Below are positions 1-8,368 of a stretch of 11,513 nt of DNA, piece after piece (position 1 is the stretch's first letter; every line of letters begins with the position of its first letter). Position numbers and translations under genes: made by a program. Source of the DNA: Lachnospiraceae bacterium UBA1753. GTDB lineage: Bacteria; Bacillota; Clostridia; Lachnospirales; Lachnospiraceae. The notes under the pieces were generated by a model. That model was given only the letters and a program-made list of their open reading frames with translations. It did not search any database and was not told the DNA's origin. The DNA lies in NCBI GenBank assembly GCA_002317595.1, contig DCHL01000167.1, forward strand, positions 1-11,513, read 5' to 3'.

Positions 1-2004
1 GTTGAGTATCCGGCGGCACTTGACTGTACTATTTCCGTTGCAGCCTTAAGTCCCGCACCCTACGAAGTTGGAGGAGAAGCAGAATACTATTCATACGAAG
101 ATGCGGATTACGATGAGGACTATGTGACTATGGTGCTAAAGCAGTACGATCCTGCTGATGGAGCAGTACTTTCTAAGTACTCAAACACGGGAGACACGGT
201 GGATATCGCTGCACCAGGAAGTGCCATATACTCAACCATGCTTGACGACACCTACTGCTATAAGAATGGAACGTCGATGGCTTCTCCTGTGGTTGCGGGA
301 GCGGTCGCACTAATACTTCAGTCGAGGCCTAAGCTTCTTGCATCCCACAGCGCTTCAAGAACTGAGGTTGTGAGGAACATTCTGAAGAAAACAGCTAAGC
401 ATGATACATATGAAGATACAGAGGATGACAGATACACGGATTTCTGGTTCGGAACCGTTCTTTGGAACCGTGGCCATATGGATTTGGGGCTTGATATCGC
501 TGCAGCTGTTGCGGCTGGTATGGCGGCAGATGAGCTTGAGGCACCATCTGTGGAGGAGTATACACAGTCCTATGATTCTAAGAATCTCCTCTCGGGTGAG
601 GGCAGGGCGATTTACCTGAATAATCCCAACAGCGTTGGCGAGATATATTACACGACAGATGGCACAAAGCCGGACCCTGAGAGCGCACAGCTTTACGACG
701 GCGAGAAGGGCATACCGCTTAATTTTTCCGGCAGACTGACCCTAAAGGCTGTCGCAGCATACCGCGATGTGGTGAGCCCTGTGATGGAATATACGGAGGA
801 TTTCAAGGCCGTTCCCACAAGCATTTCCGTGAATGACATCTCAGTGATGAAGGGAAAGAAGGCAGTACTCAAGATGGATGTTTCGCCCGAATACGCCACC
901 CTTCCTGACATAACCTGGAACAGCGGCAGCAGCTTCAGTGTGAAGAAGAGCCGTGGGACGTACTATTTGAAGGCGATAGCTGACAGCACAGGTGAGACAG
1001 TCACGGGAAGCGCCAAGGCACCCAACGGCACGGTCATCCCAGTGAGCGTGAACGCACGGACCATAACTGATAAGACAACTAAGCTTGAGGTGGCAAAAAA
1101 TATCACTTTGGCAGTTGCATCGCACATGGGTGAAGTGACTGAGGAGAAGCTTGAAGAAAAGAATGTGAAAATCAGAACCGTCAACCTTGCCGAATGCATC
1201 GTCAGCGAAGGCGGGGCGGATGACTTTGTGTTCAGGAGCTCCAATCCGAAGGTGGCTGAGGTTGACATGAACGGAGTGGTGAGTGCGAAGAAATCAGGCA
1301 GAGCGGTAATTACCGTGACCGCTAACGACGGAAGCGGCAGAAAGGCAAAGTGCAGGGTTAACGTCATCACGCCGGTTGTCTCTATTAATAGAATAATTAC
1401 TTCGACGGGGTTTGACTCTGTCGGTATGGACGGTGGCGCAGCGGTTCCGATTGCAAGAGGCGGCAGGATTAAGCTGACAGCCTCACTCAATGATTATGAT
1501 TCTCTTGGGAAAAAATATGACAGGCCAACAAACTCGAAAATCGACTGGTCAATCGAGGGAGAATCCTACGGTGCACAGATATCATCAAAGGGCGTGCTGA
1601 AGATGTCCTGGGATGATGAAGTCGCGCAGGCGGCGGAAGAAGGCCGCAGTATAAAGGTTGTTGCGAAGGCTGCTGATGGGTATGGAGCAGAAGAAACAAT
1701 CCTGTTTAAGATATATGACAGGCATGATTCGTTTGATTTTAACCCGGGGATAAAGCGCTCCTTTGCGATGAATCTGGGAGCATACTATTCCAACGAGCTT
1801 GGATACGGAATAGAGATTCTGGACGGTGAGTACAGATATGACAGCTATATTACTACCTTGAGTCGGGATGATGTGCTTCTGTTCTATACCGATGAATATG
1901 GGGACGAATGTATTCAGCCACTGAAGAAGGGGAGAGTAAAGGTTACTTATACTGTCCCTGATGGCTCTGGAATGAGACTGACACAGACAATCCGGGTAAA
2001 ATAG
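1..2004 (+). CDS. Secreted subtilisin-like (S8) serine protease with Ig-like C-terminal modules, copy 1 (5'-truncated by window edge)
   Basis: The reading frame is open from base 1, so the gene begins upstream; the ATG at 124 is internal. The first residues match the strand after the oxyanion Asn in the two downstream paralogues. The catalytic Ser is in GTSMASP (Ser codon 274-276, residue 92 of the 667 visible); the Asp, His and oxyanion Asn lie outside the window. Residues 17-59 are an acidic, tyrosine-rich stretch shared with copy 2 but not copy 3. After the catalytic domain (to about 175) come a chitobiase C-terminal-like module with YYTTDGTKPDP (about 191-269), an Ig-like module (about 272-350), a Big_2-like module (about 407-458), another beta-rich module (459-577) and a terminal module ending near PDGSG. 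By family, an extracellular endopeptidase. Its substrate is unknown. No wall anchor or transmembrane tail is seen. Confidence 0.93.
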   Translation, partial: VEYPAALDCTISVAALSPAPYEVGGEAEYYSYEDADYDEDYVTMVLKQYDPADGAVLSKYSNTGDTVDIAAPGSAIYSTMLDDTYCYKNGTSMASPVVAGAVALILQSRPKLLASHSASRTEVVRNILKKTAKHDTYEDTEDDRYTDFWFGTVLWNRGHMDLGLDIAAAVAAGMAADELEAPSVEEYTQSYDSKNLLSGEGRAIYLNNPNSVGEIYYTTDGTKPDPESAQLYDGEKGIPLNFSGRLTLKAVAAYRDVVSPVMEYTEDFKAVPTSISVNDISVMKGKKAVLKMDVSPEYATLPDITWNSGSSFSVKKSRGTYYLKAIADSTGETVTGSAKAPNGTVIPVSVNARTITDKTTKLEVAKNITLAVASHMGEVTEEKLEEKNVKIRTVNLAECIVSEGGADDFVFRSSNPKVAEVDMNGVVSAKKSGRAVITVTANDGSGRKAKCRVNVITPVVSINRIITSTGFDSVGMDGGAAVPIARGGRIKLTASLNDYDSLGKKYDRPTNSKIDWSIEGESYGAQISSKGVLKMSWDDEVAQAAEEGRSIKVVAKAADGYGAEETILFKIYDRHDSFDFNPGIKRSFAMNLGAYYSNELGYGIEILDGEYRYDSYITTLSRDDVLLFYTDEYGDECIQPLKKGRVKVTYTVPDGSGMRLTQTIRVK

Positions 2005-2012
2005 GGTATAAT
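1984..2012 (+). promoter_or_regulatory. Possible promoter for protease gene 2
   Basis: A perfect TATAAT (2007-2012) lies just past the stop codon of protease gene 1. A weak -35 match, CAGACA (1984-1989, 4 of 6 to TTGACA), sits 17 bp upstream inside the end of gene 1. It would start transcription near 2019, about 50 bases before the gene 2 ATG. The weak -35 makes this tentative. No terminator hairpin is visible in the 67-bp gap, so read-through from gene 1 is also likely. Confidence 0.4.
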
Positions 2013-2071
2013 AAAAGACAATATTTTTGGCGCAGAAAATCAATTTAGCAATCAGTAAAGGGAGAGAAAGA

Positions 2072-5000
2072 ATGAAGTACAGAAAGATAATGGCGCTTGT
2101 GCTTGCGGCAGTGATGACTCTCGCAGGTACGGTTCAGACAGTGGCAGATGAGATTTCCTTTGAAGAGAGCGAAGTCGAAGAATTTAATGGGACAGTATCT
2201 GATAATGGAATAAGCAGGCTGGGTCTTCACGGGATGACTCTTGATGCAGCCATGATTCAGGACAAGAAGGACCTTGGCAAGATGGCCGAGAATCTTCAAA
2301 ATCTTGAAGAGGGCAAGGACTATTCCGGCGAATCACTGTATTTTGTCTGTGAGGATGAGGCCAGTGCAGAAGAGATAGCAGACTGCTATGGTGCAGATCT
2401 TGAGGATTATGACTACGGAGTAGGTATCATTGACATCGAGGATATGTCTGATGAAGTTCAGGATATGTCCGTGACAGAGCTTGTTGCGCTCGCGGCTGAT
2501 ATGAACAACTCGCTTCCGGCGCTTTACCCAGACCTCATGAATTATACAGACGATTACGGCAGCTGGGGCGAGAGATATGAAGCAGACCTTACTTCGGAGG
2601 CAGAAGCATCAGCTGGCGGTGCGCCTGTAAATGACCCAATGTATCCAGTTCAGTGGTCACATACATTCCTTAAGGACGCAGATGCCTGGAATAAGGGAAT
2701 CACTGGCAGGGGAGTAAAAATTGCAATTCTAGATACTGGTGTCAGAGGGGATCATGAAGACCTTAAGGATAATATCGTTGGCGGGTATAATGCGGTAAAG
2801 GGAATTGAAGGAGACTACGATGACAGTGTGCTGATTTCAACATATGGTAATATCGGAGGCCATGGCACACACGTTGCCGGAATTGCTGCAGCCAAGGCGA
2901 ATAACGGAGTAGGTGGAGCCGGGGTTGCGCCGGATGCAGACCTGTTGGCAGTCAGAGTTTTTTCCCTGTTCCGAAATTCTGATGGTTATGGTCTCTCTGC
3001 GTATGATTCGCATATCGTCAGGGGTATAAATTATGCCATCGCAAAGAAGGCTGATGTAATCAATATGAGTCTTGGTAAGCTTGAATACAGCGCGCCTATG
3101 GAAAAGGGAGTGAACAAAGCTGTGAAGAACGGAATCGTAGTTGTGTGTTCTGCAGGAAACAGTTACGATGATAAATTGAATTTCCCGGCAGCGTATGATT
3201 CAGTCATTTCTGTTGCTGCCCTTTCCCCTGCCCCCTTTTTAGATACAGGTAATGCGGCAGAAGAAATACCGTTTTATGAAACTGCTGATGAGATAGCAAA
3301 TGCAGAGACGATTCTTAAGAGTTATAAGGCAGACAATGGGGCAGTACTTGCGTGCTATTCTACAACAGGTGATACGGTAGATATCTGTGCACCTGGTTCT
3401 GGATATTATTCGTCCTACTATCAGGGCACGGACAGCTATACCTATATGAGAGGAACCTCCATGGCGTCTCCTGCAGCGGCAGGTGCGGCGGCACTTATTC
3501 TACAGGCAACACCTGGACTTCTTGAGAACAGGAGTGCAAAGAGGTGTGAGATTGTCAGGGATATAATGCAGAAGAGTGCGTACCAGGATAGTTACTCATC
3601 ACCCTGGGAGACCGTAGTATCCGGCACTGGTGGAATGGTTGTTCCGGCAAGAAATCATGGAACGGCATACGGTGGACTTAATGTTTCGGAGGCCATCAGC
3701 TATTCAGAGGATGTCATTGCGGATCTGAAGGCACCATCTGTTGATGTGGCGTCCCTTGAGTCATATGATTCAAAGAATCTTCTCTCTGGAACAGGTAAGA
3801 CGCTTAAACTCATTAATCCCAACAGTGAGGGAACAATATATTACACGACAGACGGAACAAAGCCGGATCCAAATACTGCTGAAAAATATAATGATGCCAC
3901 TGGAATCAGGCTTGACTTTAAGGGGAAGCTTAAGCTTAAGGCAATTGTTGTTAATAAGGATATTGTAAGCCCCGTGATGTCATACACAAAGTCCTTCAAG
4001 GCTAAGGCCGACAGCATTTCTTTTGCAGCCATCACACTTAAGGCAGGCGGAAAGGCGAGCCTTAAGGTAACACTTACGCCGTCATACGCAGAGTGGCCGG
4101 CTGTTACATGGGGTAATCTCTCTGGATACAGAATTTCTGGGAAGAATGGGAAGTATACAATCAAAGCTCCGGCTAATGCAGAACATGCAGTGATTACCGG
4201 AACAGTGGCTTATGCAGATGGAACTACTTCCCCTGTGGAATTACCAGTGTACATTACAGCCGACCCGATACAGAAGGTATCGTTCATTGAAGGTACTCCA
4301 AATGAGCTGTTCTCGGCTGGAAGTGATAGCAATGTTAATTACTTATCATTTGTATCTGTAGAGCAGCCAACAGCAGCGCGCGAGCTACTGTTCACAAGCT
4401 CTAACAGTGATGTGCTCTACATCACGCCAGCAGGACAGGCAGTTGCAAAGAAGGCCGGAAAGGCGACAATCAAGGTTGTGGCAAATGACGGAAGCAGGAA
4501 GAGCGCCAAGATCAAGGTGACGGTCAAGAACCCCGTCTATAAAATCAATAAGATTTATACCGATACGGGCTTTGACACTTCAAACACAGGCGGCCCCACG
4601 GCAGCACTGGAGAGTGTACCTATTGCCAAGGGTGGAACTATAAAGCTTGGCACAGTGCTCAATGACTATGACACTTTGGGTAAAAAATATAAGAAGCCAT
4701 CAAACGGAAAGATTGAGTGGGTTCTCGGCGGGTTCACAAGTGGTGCGACGATAGATGATAAGGGAGTGCTGAGACTTCCAATGGATGCGGTTGTAGGAAA
4801 CACCTTCACAGTTACAGCAAGGTCTACCGATGGATACGGAGATGTCAGCCAGACACTGTCCTTCTCAATCTATGAAAGAGCTCAGGGGATTACTGTAGAT
4901 CCGAGCAGATTCAGCGGAAGCACCGGTCAGAATGGGATGTTTGGGCTTTCTGTAAATGGAAATGGATATTATTATGATGACATTAAAGTAAAATACAGTA

Positions 5001-5155
5001 AGACGGGTATCTGTAAAGTTTATACGTCAGTTTATGAACCCTATGGCGAGGTGACATATGGAATACAGCTTGTCAGAAAGGGATCTGTCAAGGTGACCTA
5101 CTACATTCCCGACGGTTCAGGAGTTAAGGCGGTTCAGTATATAACTGTCAATTAG
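2072..5155 (+). CDS. Secreted subtilisin-like (S8) serine protease with Ig-like C-terminal modules, copy 2
   Basis: A complete 1027-residue protein. I choose the ATG at 2072, not the in-frame TTG at 2027, because it follows AAAGGGAG (2057-2064) at 7 bp and begins a signal peptide: MKYRK, a hydrophobic core, then probable cleavage after Ala25 (TVA-DE). A prodomain-like segment with a CYG motif spans about 85-155. The catalytic domain (about 200-540) has Asp221 (LDTG), His264 (GHGTHVAG), oxyanion Asn363 (SAGN) and Ser463 (GTSMASP), so it should be active. Then follow a chitobiase C-terminal-like module (565-642), an Ig-like module (645-740), a Big_2-like module (768-820), a further beta module (820-940) and a terminal module with PDGSG near the end. 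It is far longer than a minimal subtilisin (about 275 mature residues). Predicted role: extracellular protein degradation or processing. The accessory modules probably bind a surface, glycan or protein; this is inferred. Gene 3 follows after 13 bp. Confidence 0.93.
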   Translation: MKYRKIMALVLAAVMTLAGTVQTVADEISFEESEVEEFNGTVSDNGISRLGLHGMTLDAAMIQDKKDLGKMAENLQNLEEGKDYSGESLYFVCEDEASAEEIADCYGADLEDYDYGVGIIDIEDMSDEVQDMSVTELVALAADMNNSLPALYPDLMNYTDDYGSWGERYEADLTSEAEASAGGAPVNDPMYPVQWSHTFLKDADAWNKGITGRGVKIAILDTGVRGDHEDLKDNIVGGYNAVKGIEGDYDDSVLISTYGNIGGHGTHVAGIAAAKANNGVGGAGVAPDADLLAVRVFSLFRNSDGYGLSAYDSHIVRGINYAIAKKADVINMSLGKLEYSAPMEKGVNKAVKNGIVVVCSAGNSYDDKLNFPAAYDSVISVAALSPAPFLDTGNAAEEIPFYETADEIANAETILKSYKADNGAVLACYSTTGDTVDICAPGSGYYSSYYQGTDSYTYMRGTSMASPAAAGAAALILQATPGLLENRSAKRCEIVRDIMQKSAYQDSYSSPWETVVSGTGGMVVPARNHGTAYGGLNVSEAISYSEDVIADLKAPSVDVASLESYDSKNLLSGTGKTLKLINPNSEGTIYYTTDGTKPDPNTAEKYNDATGIRLDFKGKLKLKAIVVNKDIVSPVMSYTKSFKAKADSISFAAITLKAGGKASLKVTLTPSYAEWPAVTWGNLSGYRISGKNGKYTIKAPANAEHAVITGTVAYADGTTSPVELPVYITADPIQKVSFIEGTPNELFSAGSDSNVNYLSFVSVEQPTAARELLFTSSNSDVLYITPAGQAVAKKAGKATIKVVANDGSRKSAKIKVTVKNPVYKINKIYTDTGFDTSNTGGPTAALESVPIAKGGTIKLGTVLNDYDTLGKKYKKPSNGKIEWVLGGFTSGATIDDKGVLRLPMDAVVGNTFTVTARSTDGYGDVSQTLSFSIYERAQGITVDPSRFSGSTGQNGMFGLSVNGNGYYYDDIKVKYSKTGICKVYTSVYEPYGEVTYGIQLVRKGSVKVTYYIPDGSGVKAVQYITVN

Positions 5156-5168
5156 AAAAGGAATATTA

Positions 5169-8100
5169 ATGATTAACTCTAGGCTTAAAAAAGTATTAGC
5201 GGTGGTCCTTGTCTGGACCATCGCCCTTGATTCACCTGCAGTGGTTCTTGCACAGGGAAGCACTGTGGGTGAATTGCGTTCTAATGTGGAGACGCGGAAT
5301 CTTAATCCATTATCCCGCTACGAACTGTATAAGGAAAAAAATGAACTTGCAAAAGGGATATCCGAATTCTCAAAGCTGACTCCGGGAGAGGATTATATTG
5401 AGAACTGCTTTGCAGTTGAGGCGGACACAAGAGAAGAGGCGGAGCGGATTGCAGAGTGCTACGGTGGTGACATTACCGTTTATGACAATGGCATAGGAAC
5501 CATGACTGTCTCCTCTAATTTTTCCACATGGGACATTCTGGAAATAGCGGCAGATACAGATAATCAGATGCCTGTGGTGTATCCAGAATATATATATACA
5601 CTGGATGAAGGAATACAGGAAGGTGATGGTGCACAGTTTGACAGTGAACATGCGGCGGTTGCTTCGTGTGATGGTGCACAGGTGCAGGCGCTTCCAACAA
5701 ATGCTCCGAATGATTACGAGGGACAGGATTCAAGCAGGTACTGGCAACATACCTTTACAGAGTCCTTCAATGCCTGGGGGGTCACCAGGGGTTCGGGAGT
5801 CAGGGTTGCTGTGATTGACACGGGAATCGATGTGGATCACGAGGACCTTCAGGGCGAAAATATCAGGCTTGACCTGGGATACAATGCAGTGTCAGCGCGC
5901 TACGTAAGTATTTCGGGAAATCAGGTCGTTGATGATGCCAATGGTCACGGAACCCATGTTGCTGGAATAATTGGAGCTGAGGCTGGCAATGGGATTGGAA
6001 TAGCGGGAATTGCTCCTGATGCAGAGCTTGTGCCAATAAGGGTGTTTTCTGATGAGGAGGGAAGCGGCTCTACTTCGACCCTGCTTAGAGCCCTGAACTA
6101 TGCGGTCAGCCTGAAGGTTGATGTGGTGAACATGAGCCTTGGAGGCCCTGAAAATGATGTTGCCTACAAAAGAGCCTTTAAGGAGGCAAGAAAGACGGGA
6201 ATGACTGTGGTGTGTTCTGCAGGAAACTCAGGACAGGACAATCCGAATTATCCCGGTGCCTGTGAAGGTACTATTTCCGTTGCGGCCCTTCAGGCGATTT
6301 CAAGTACAAAGGGCAAAGAGGCGCTGCTGGCCTACTACTCAAATTTTGGCAGTACCGTTGACATTGCTGCGCCGGGGTCAAGTATATATTCGACATATAC
6401 TGATGGCAGTTCAAATACGTCGCTTTATCGCTCTCTGAATGGGACCTCGATGGCGGCCCCGGTTGTGACGGGTATTGTTGCATTGACTAAGTCCGCCAAC
6501 AGGAACCTGCTGGCTAATAACAGTAAGGCCGTAGACAGAACGCAGAAAATTATTTTTTCCACAGCAAGGGACGAATCCTATTACTGCAATGCCTGGATCG
6601 AAGGAAAGGGAAGCAGTGAATCTCCCTGGGTATGGCGAGGCGTGAATGCAGCAAATGCAGTCAGTAAGGCTGCCAAGAAAGTTGCTGGACTTAAACTGGC
6701 TGTAGCAGAAATCAATGATGATGGTGAACTTGTTCTAGGGGCTGAGAATTCTGGTGCCTGCATCATGTACTCCATCGGTTCTAAGAAAAATATGACGAAA
6801 TATACTGGGCCCATTTCAGTGGAGGATATCCTGGCAGAAAAGGGTAAGTTTACCGTATACACAAGGGCGGTCCTTGGGAAGAAAAAGGGTAAGATACAAA
6901 AACGTGTGTTTACAGCCCAGGAGGAAGCGACATCGGTAATCATTAACGAAGGGGAAGAGGTGGAAGTTGCCCCAGGAAAGCATGTCAGGCTGACCATGGC
7001 TACTGAACCCTATAATGCAGCATTGCCCAAACTTACCTGGGAGAGTACGGACCCTTCCTTCTATATTAAAGGAAGCTATCTGTACTGCAGGAAGAATACC
7101 TCAAAGGGAGTTACCGCCACACTTACCGCGTATGCGGGTGATAGAAAGGTTGGCGAGGTTCATGTGCGGGCCCTTAAGAGTGAGACACTATATGTGAGCC
7201 CCGCCCTGCTTGATAATAATACCGCTGTAATGACAGCGGCTGAAAGAATTGAAAAATACGCGAGCCCCTGTGATTATGAGGTTGAGACAATTTCGGTAAA
7301 TGGAATATCGGGAAGGATTGACCTGCGAAAATATATCGTGTGTGATGGGAGTGATGTAAGAATACGAAGCTCGCGTCCGGCTGTGGTAACAGTTGAGAAC
7401 AATAGGTATCTGGTAGCAAACAAGGCAGGCAAGGCGAGGATCACAGTTGCCGCCGCGGATGGAAGCGGAAGGAAAAGCAGCTTTCTAGTCAAGGTGGTAA
7501 TGCCTGTGTATAAGATCAGTGCCATCAAGACATCCACAGGATTTGTTGCCTGTGATATTTTTAATGGAAACAGGTCGAAAAACGATGTCATCAACACAAG
7601 CTACAAATGCGAGACCCGGCAGGCAGCAGGCGGCACCCCTACCTACACGGTGGAGACAATCCCAATCGCAGTAGGAGGTGAGATAAGGCTGAAGGCCTAC
7701 CTGAATGATGACTGCACCTGGAAGAAAAAGAATGGGAAAGGAAGTAAAAAACCGACGGACGGCACCCTCGAGTGGACATCCTCGGATCCGGACCTGCTTA
7801 CTGTTACTGATGATGGAAAAAATATCATAGTGACAACTGCTTCTGCGAACGGTATTCAGGAACGGATTTCTGGCGGTGAGAATATATATGGAAAGAAAAC
7901 TGTATCTGTCACAGCAAGGGCGAAGGATGGTTTTGGCGCTGAAAGAACCATTGATTTCATGATTTATGCAGATCCTGGAATATTCGACTTTACGATAGAT
8001 GCTGCCCAGAAGCAGGAAATGCTTCCGGAAGTCGGGTCGATTGTTGCTGAAGAGAAGTTCGTGAAGGAATACCTCACATGCTCTGGAGTGGCAGACGGAG

Positions 8101-8315
8101 TATATCGCAACTTCAGGGTGGGTTTTGACCATGACAGACTGATGCGCGTTCCGATTGTTACCGTAAGCCAGGGGGGCAAGGAGCGAATAAAGAGCTTTGG
8201 CAAGGCGGGAAACAGAATGTTTTATTACAGGCAGGCGCCAGGCGCTGCCACCCTGACCTACATTACCCTGGATGGAACAGGCAATACCTTCGGATTCACC
8301 TTTGGAAGTGATTGA
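5169..8315 (+). CDS. Secreted subtilisin-like (S8) serine protease with Ig-like C-terminal modules, copy 3
   Basis: A complete 1048-residue protein. The ATG at 5169 follows AAAAGGA (5156-5162), 13 bp after gene 2, so the two probably share a transcript. The signal peptide has SRLKK, a hydrophobic core and likely cleavage after Ala28 (VLA-QG). A prodomain-like region (about 75-147) shares the CYG motif with copy 2. The catalytic residues are complete: Asp217 (IDTG), His260 (GHGTHVAG), Asn353 (SAGN), Ser427 (GTSMAAP). It lacks the roughly 29-residue acidic insertion of copies 1 and 2. The first accessory module (about 519-586) is degenerate: the YYTTDGTKPDP signature is reduced to a MYSIGSKKN-like stretch. 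Ig-like (588-672), Big_2-like (716-778), beta (779-935, with about 23 extra residues after STGF) and terminal (936-1048) modules follow. The last 24 bases, including the stop, are tandemly duplicated downstream. Substrate unknown. Confidence 0.93.
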   Translation: MINSRLKKVLAVVLVWTIALDSPAVVLAQGSTVGELRSNVETRNLNPLSRYELYKEKNELAKGISEFSKLTPGEDYIENCFAVEADTREEAERIAECYGGDITVYDNGIGTMTVSSNFSTWDILEIAADTDNQMPVVYPEYIYTLDEGIQEGDGAQFDSEHAAVASCDGAQVQALPTNAPNDYEGQDSSRYWQHTFTESFNAWGVTRGSGVRVAVIDTGIDVDHEDLQGENIRLDLGYNAVSARYVSISGNQVVDDANGHGTHVAGIIGAEAGNGIGIAGIAPDAELVPIRVFSDEEGSGSTSTLLRALNYAVSLKVDVVNMSLGGPENDVAYKRAFKEARKTGMTVVCSAGNSGQDNPNYPGACEGTISVAALQAISSTKGKEALLAYYSNFGSTVDIAAPGSSIYSTYTDGSSNTSLYRSLNGTSMAAPVVTGIVALTKSANRNLLANNSKAVDRTQKIIFSTARDESYYCNAWIEGKGSSESPWVWRGVNAANAVSKAAKKVAGLKLAVAEINDDGELVLGAENSGACIMYSIGSKKNMTKYTGPISVEDILAEKGKFTVYTRAVLGKKKGKIQKRVFTAQEEATSVIINEGEEVEVAPGKHVRLTMATEPYNAALPKLTWESTDPSFYIKGSYLYCRKNTSKGVTATLTAYAGDRKVGEVHVRALKSETLYVSPALLDNNTAVMTAAERIEKYASPCDYEVETISVNGISGRIDLRKYIVCDGSDVRIRSSRPAVVTVENNRYLVANKAGKARITVAAADGSGRKSSFLVKVVMPVYKISAIKTSTGFVACDIFNGNRSKNDVINTSYKCETRQAAGGTPTYTVETIPIAVGGEIRLKAYLNDDCTWKKKNGKGSKKPTDGTLEWTSSDPDLLTVTDDGKNIIVTTASANGIQERISGGENIYGKKTVSVTARAKDGFGAERTIDFMIYADPGIFDFTIDAAQKQEMLPEVGSIVAEEKFVKEYLTCSGVADGVYRNFRVGFDHDRLMRVPIVTVSQGGKERIKSFGKAGNRMFYYRQAPGAATLTYITLDGTGNTFGFTFGSD

Positions 8316-8344
8316 ATTTTCACCTTAGTAAGTGATTGAATTTT
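8295..8344 (+). repeat. Imperfect 24-bp tandem duplication across the protease 3 stop codon
   Basis: Two copies, 8295-8320 and 8319-8344, repeat at a 24-bp period and share AAGTGATTGAATTTT exactly. They differ at only two positions, in the TTTGG versus TTAGT part. The first copy encodes FTFGSD and the stop. The period is a multiple of three, so the second copy carries another in-frame TGA (8337-8339). It looks like a local slippage duplication, and it sits immediately before the rplJ promoter. Confidence 0.85.
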
Positions 8345-8368
8345 GTGCTTGACATGAAAGCACTTACT
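8327..8368. repeat. Inverted repeats over the rplJ promoter -35 region
   Basis: AGTAAGTG (8327-8334) and CACTTACT (8361-8368) are perfect 8-bp inverted repeats 26 bp apart. Nested inside, GTGCTT (8345-8350) and AAGCAC (8358-8363) form a 6-bp inverted repeat with a 7-base loop that includes most of the -35 box. They lie upstream of the predicted start site, so they would not be in the main rplJ mRNA. They could be an operator, or a hairpin in RNA reading through from the protease genes. Chance is not excluded. Confidence 0.45.

Noticed and set aside
963..1490. Reverse-strand frame (175 codons) under protease gene 1, Leu/Pro/Thr-rich
   Set aside because: Apparent hydrophobicity comes from the complement of Lys/Glu-rich beta modules; no start signal or domain.
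1978..2012. CTGACA as the -35 partner of TATAAT at 2007
   Set aside because: The spacing would be 23 bp, too long for a sigma-A promoter; CAGACA at 17 bp was preferred.
2027..2071. Upstream in-frame TTG as the start of protease gene 2
   Set aside because: It would put 15 polar residues ahead of a good signal peptide and has no ribosome binding site; the ATG at 2072 has AAAGGGAG at proper spacing.
7485..8132. Long reverse-strand frame (215 codons) under protease gene 3
   Set aside because: It is antisense to a well-supported coding gene, has no recognisable domain or ribosome binding site, and its composition is typical of a shadow frame.
1..8315. Lantibiotic- or toxin-processing role for the proteases
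   Set aside because: No precursor peptide, transporter or modification gene is visible in the window, so a specific processing role cannot be supported.
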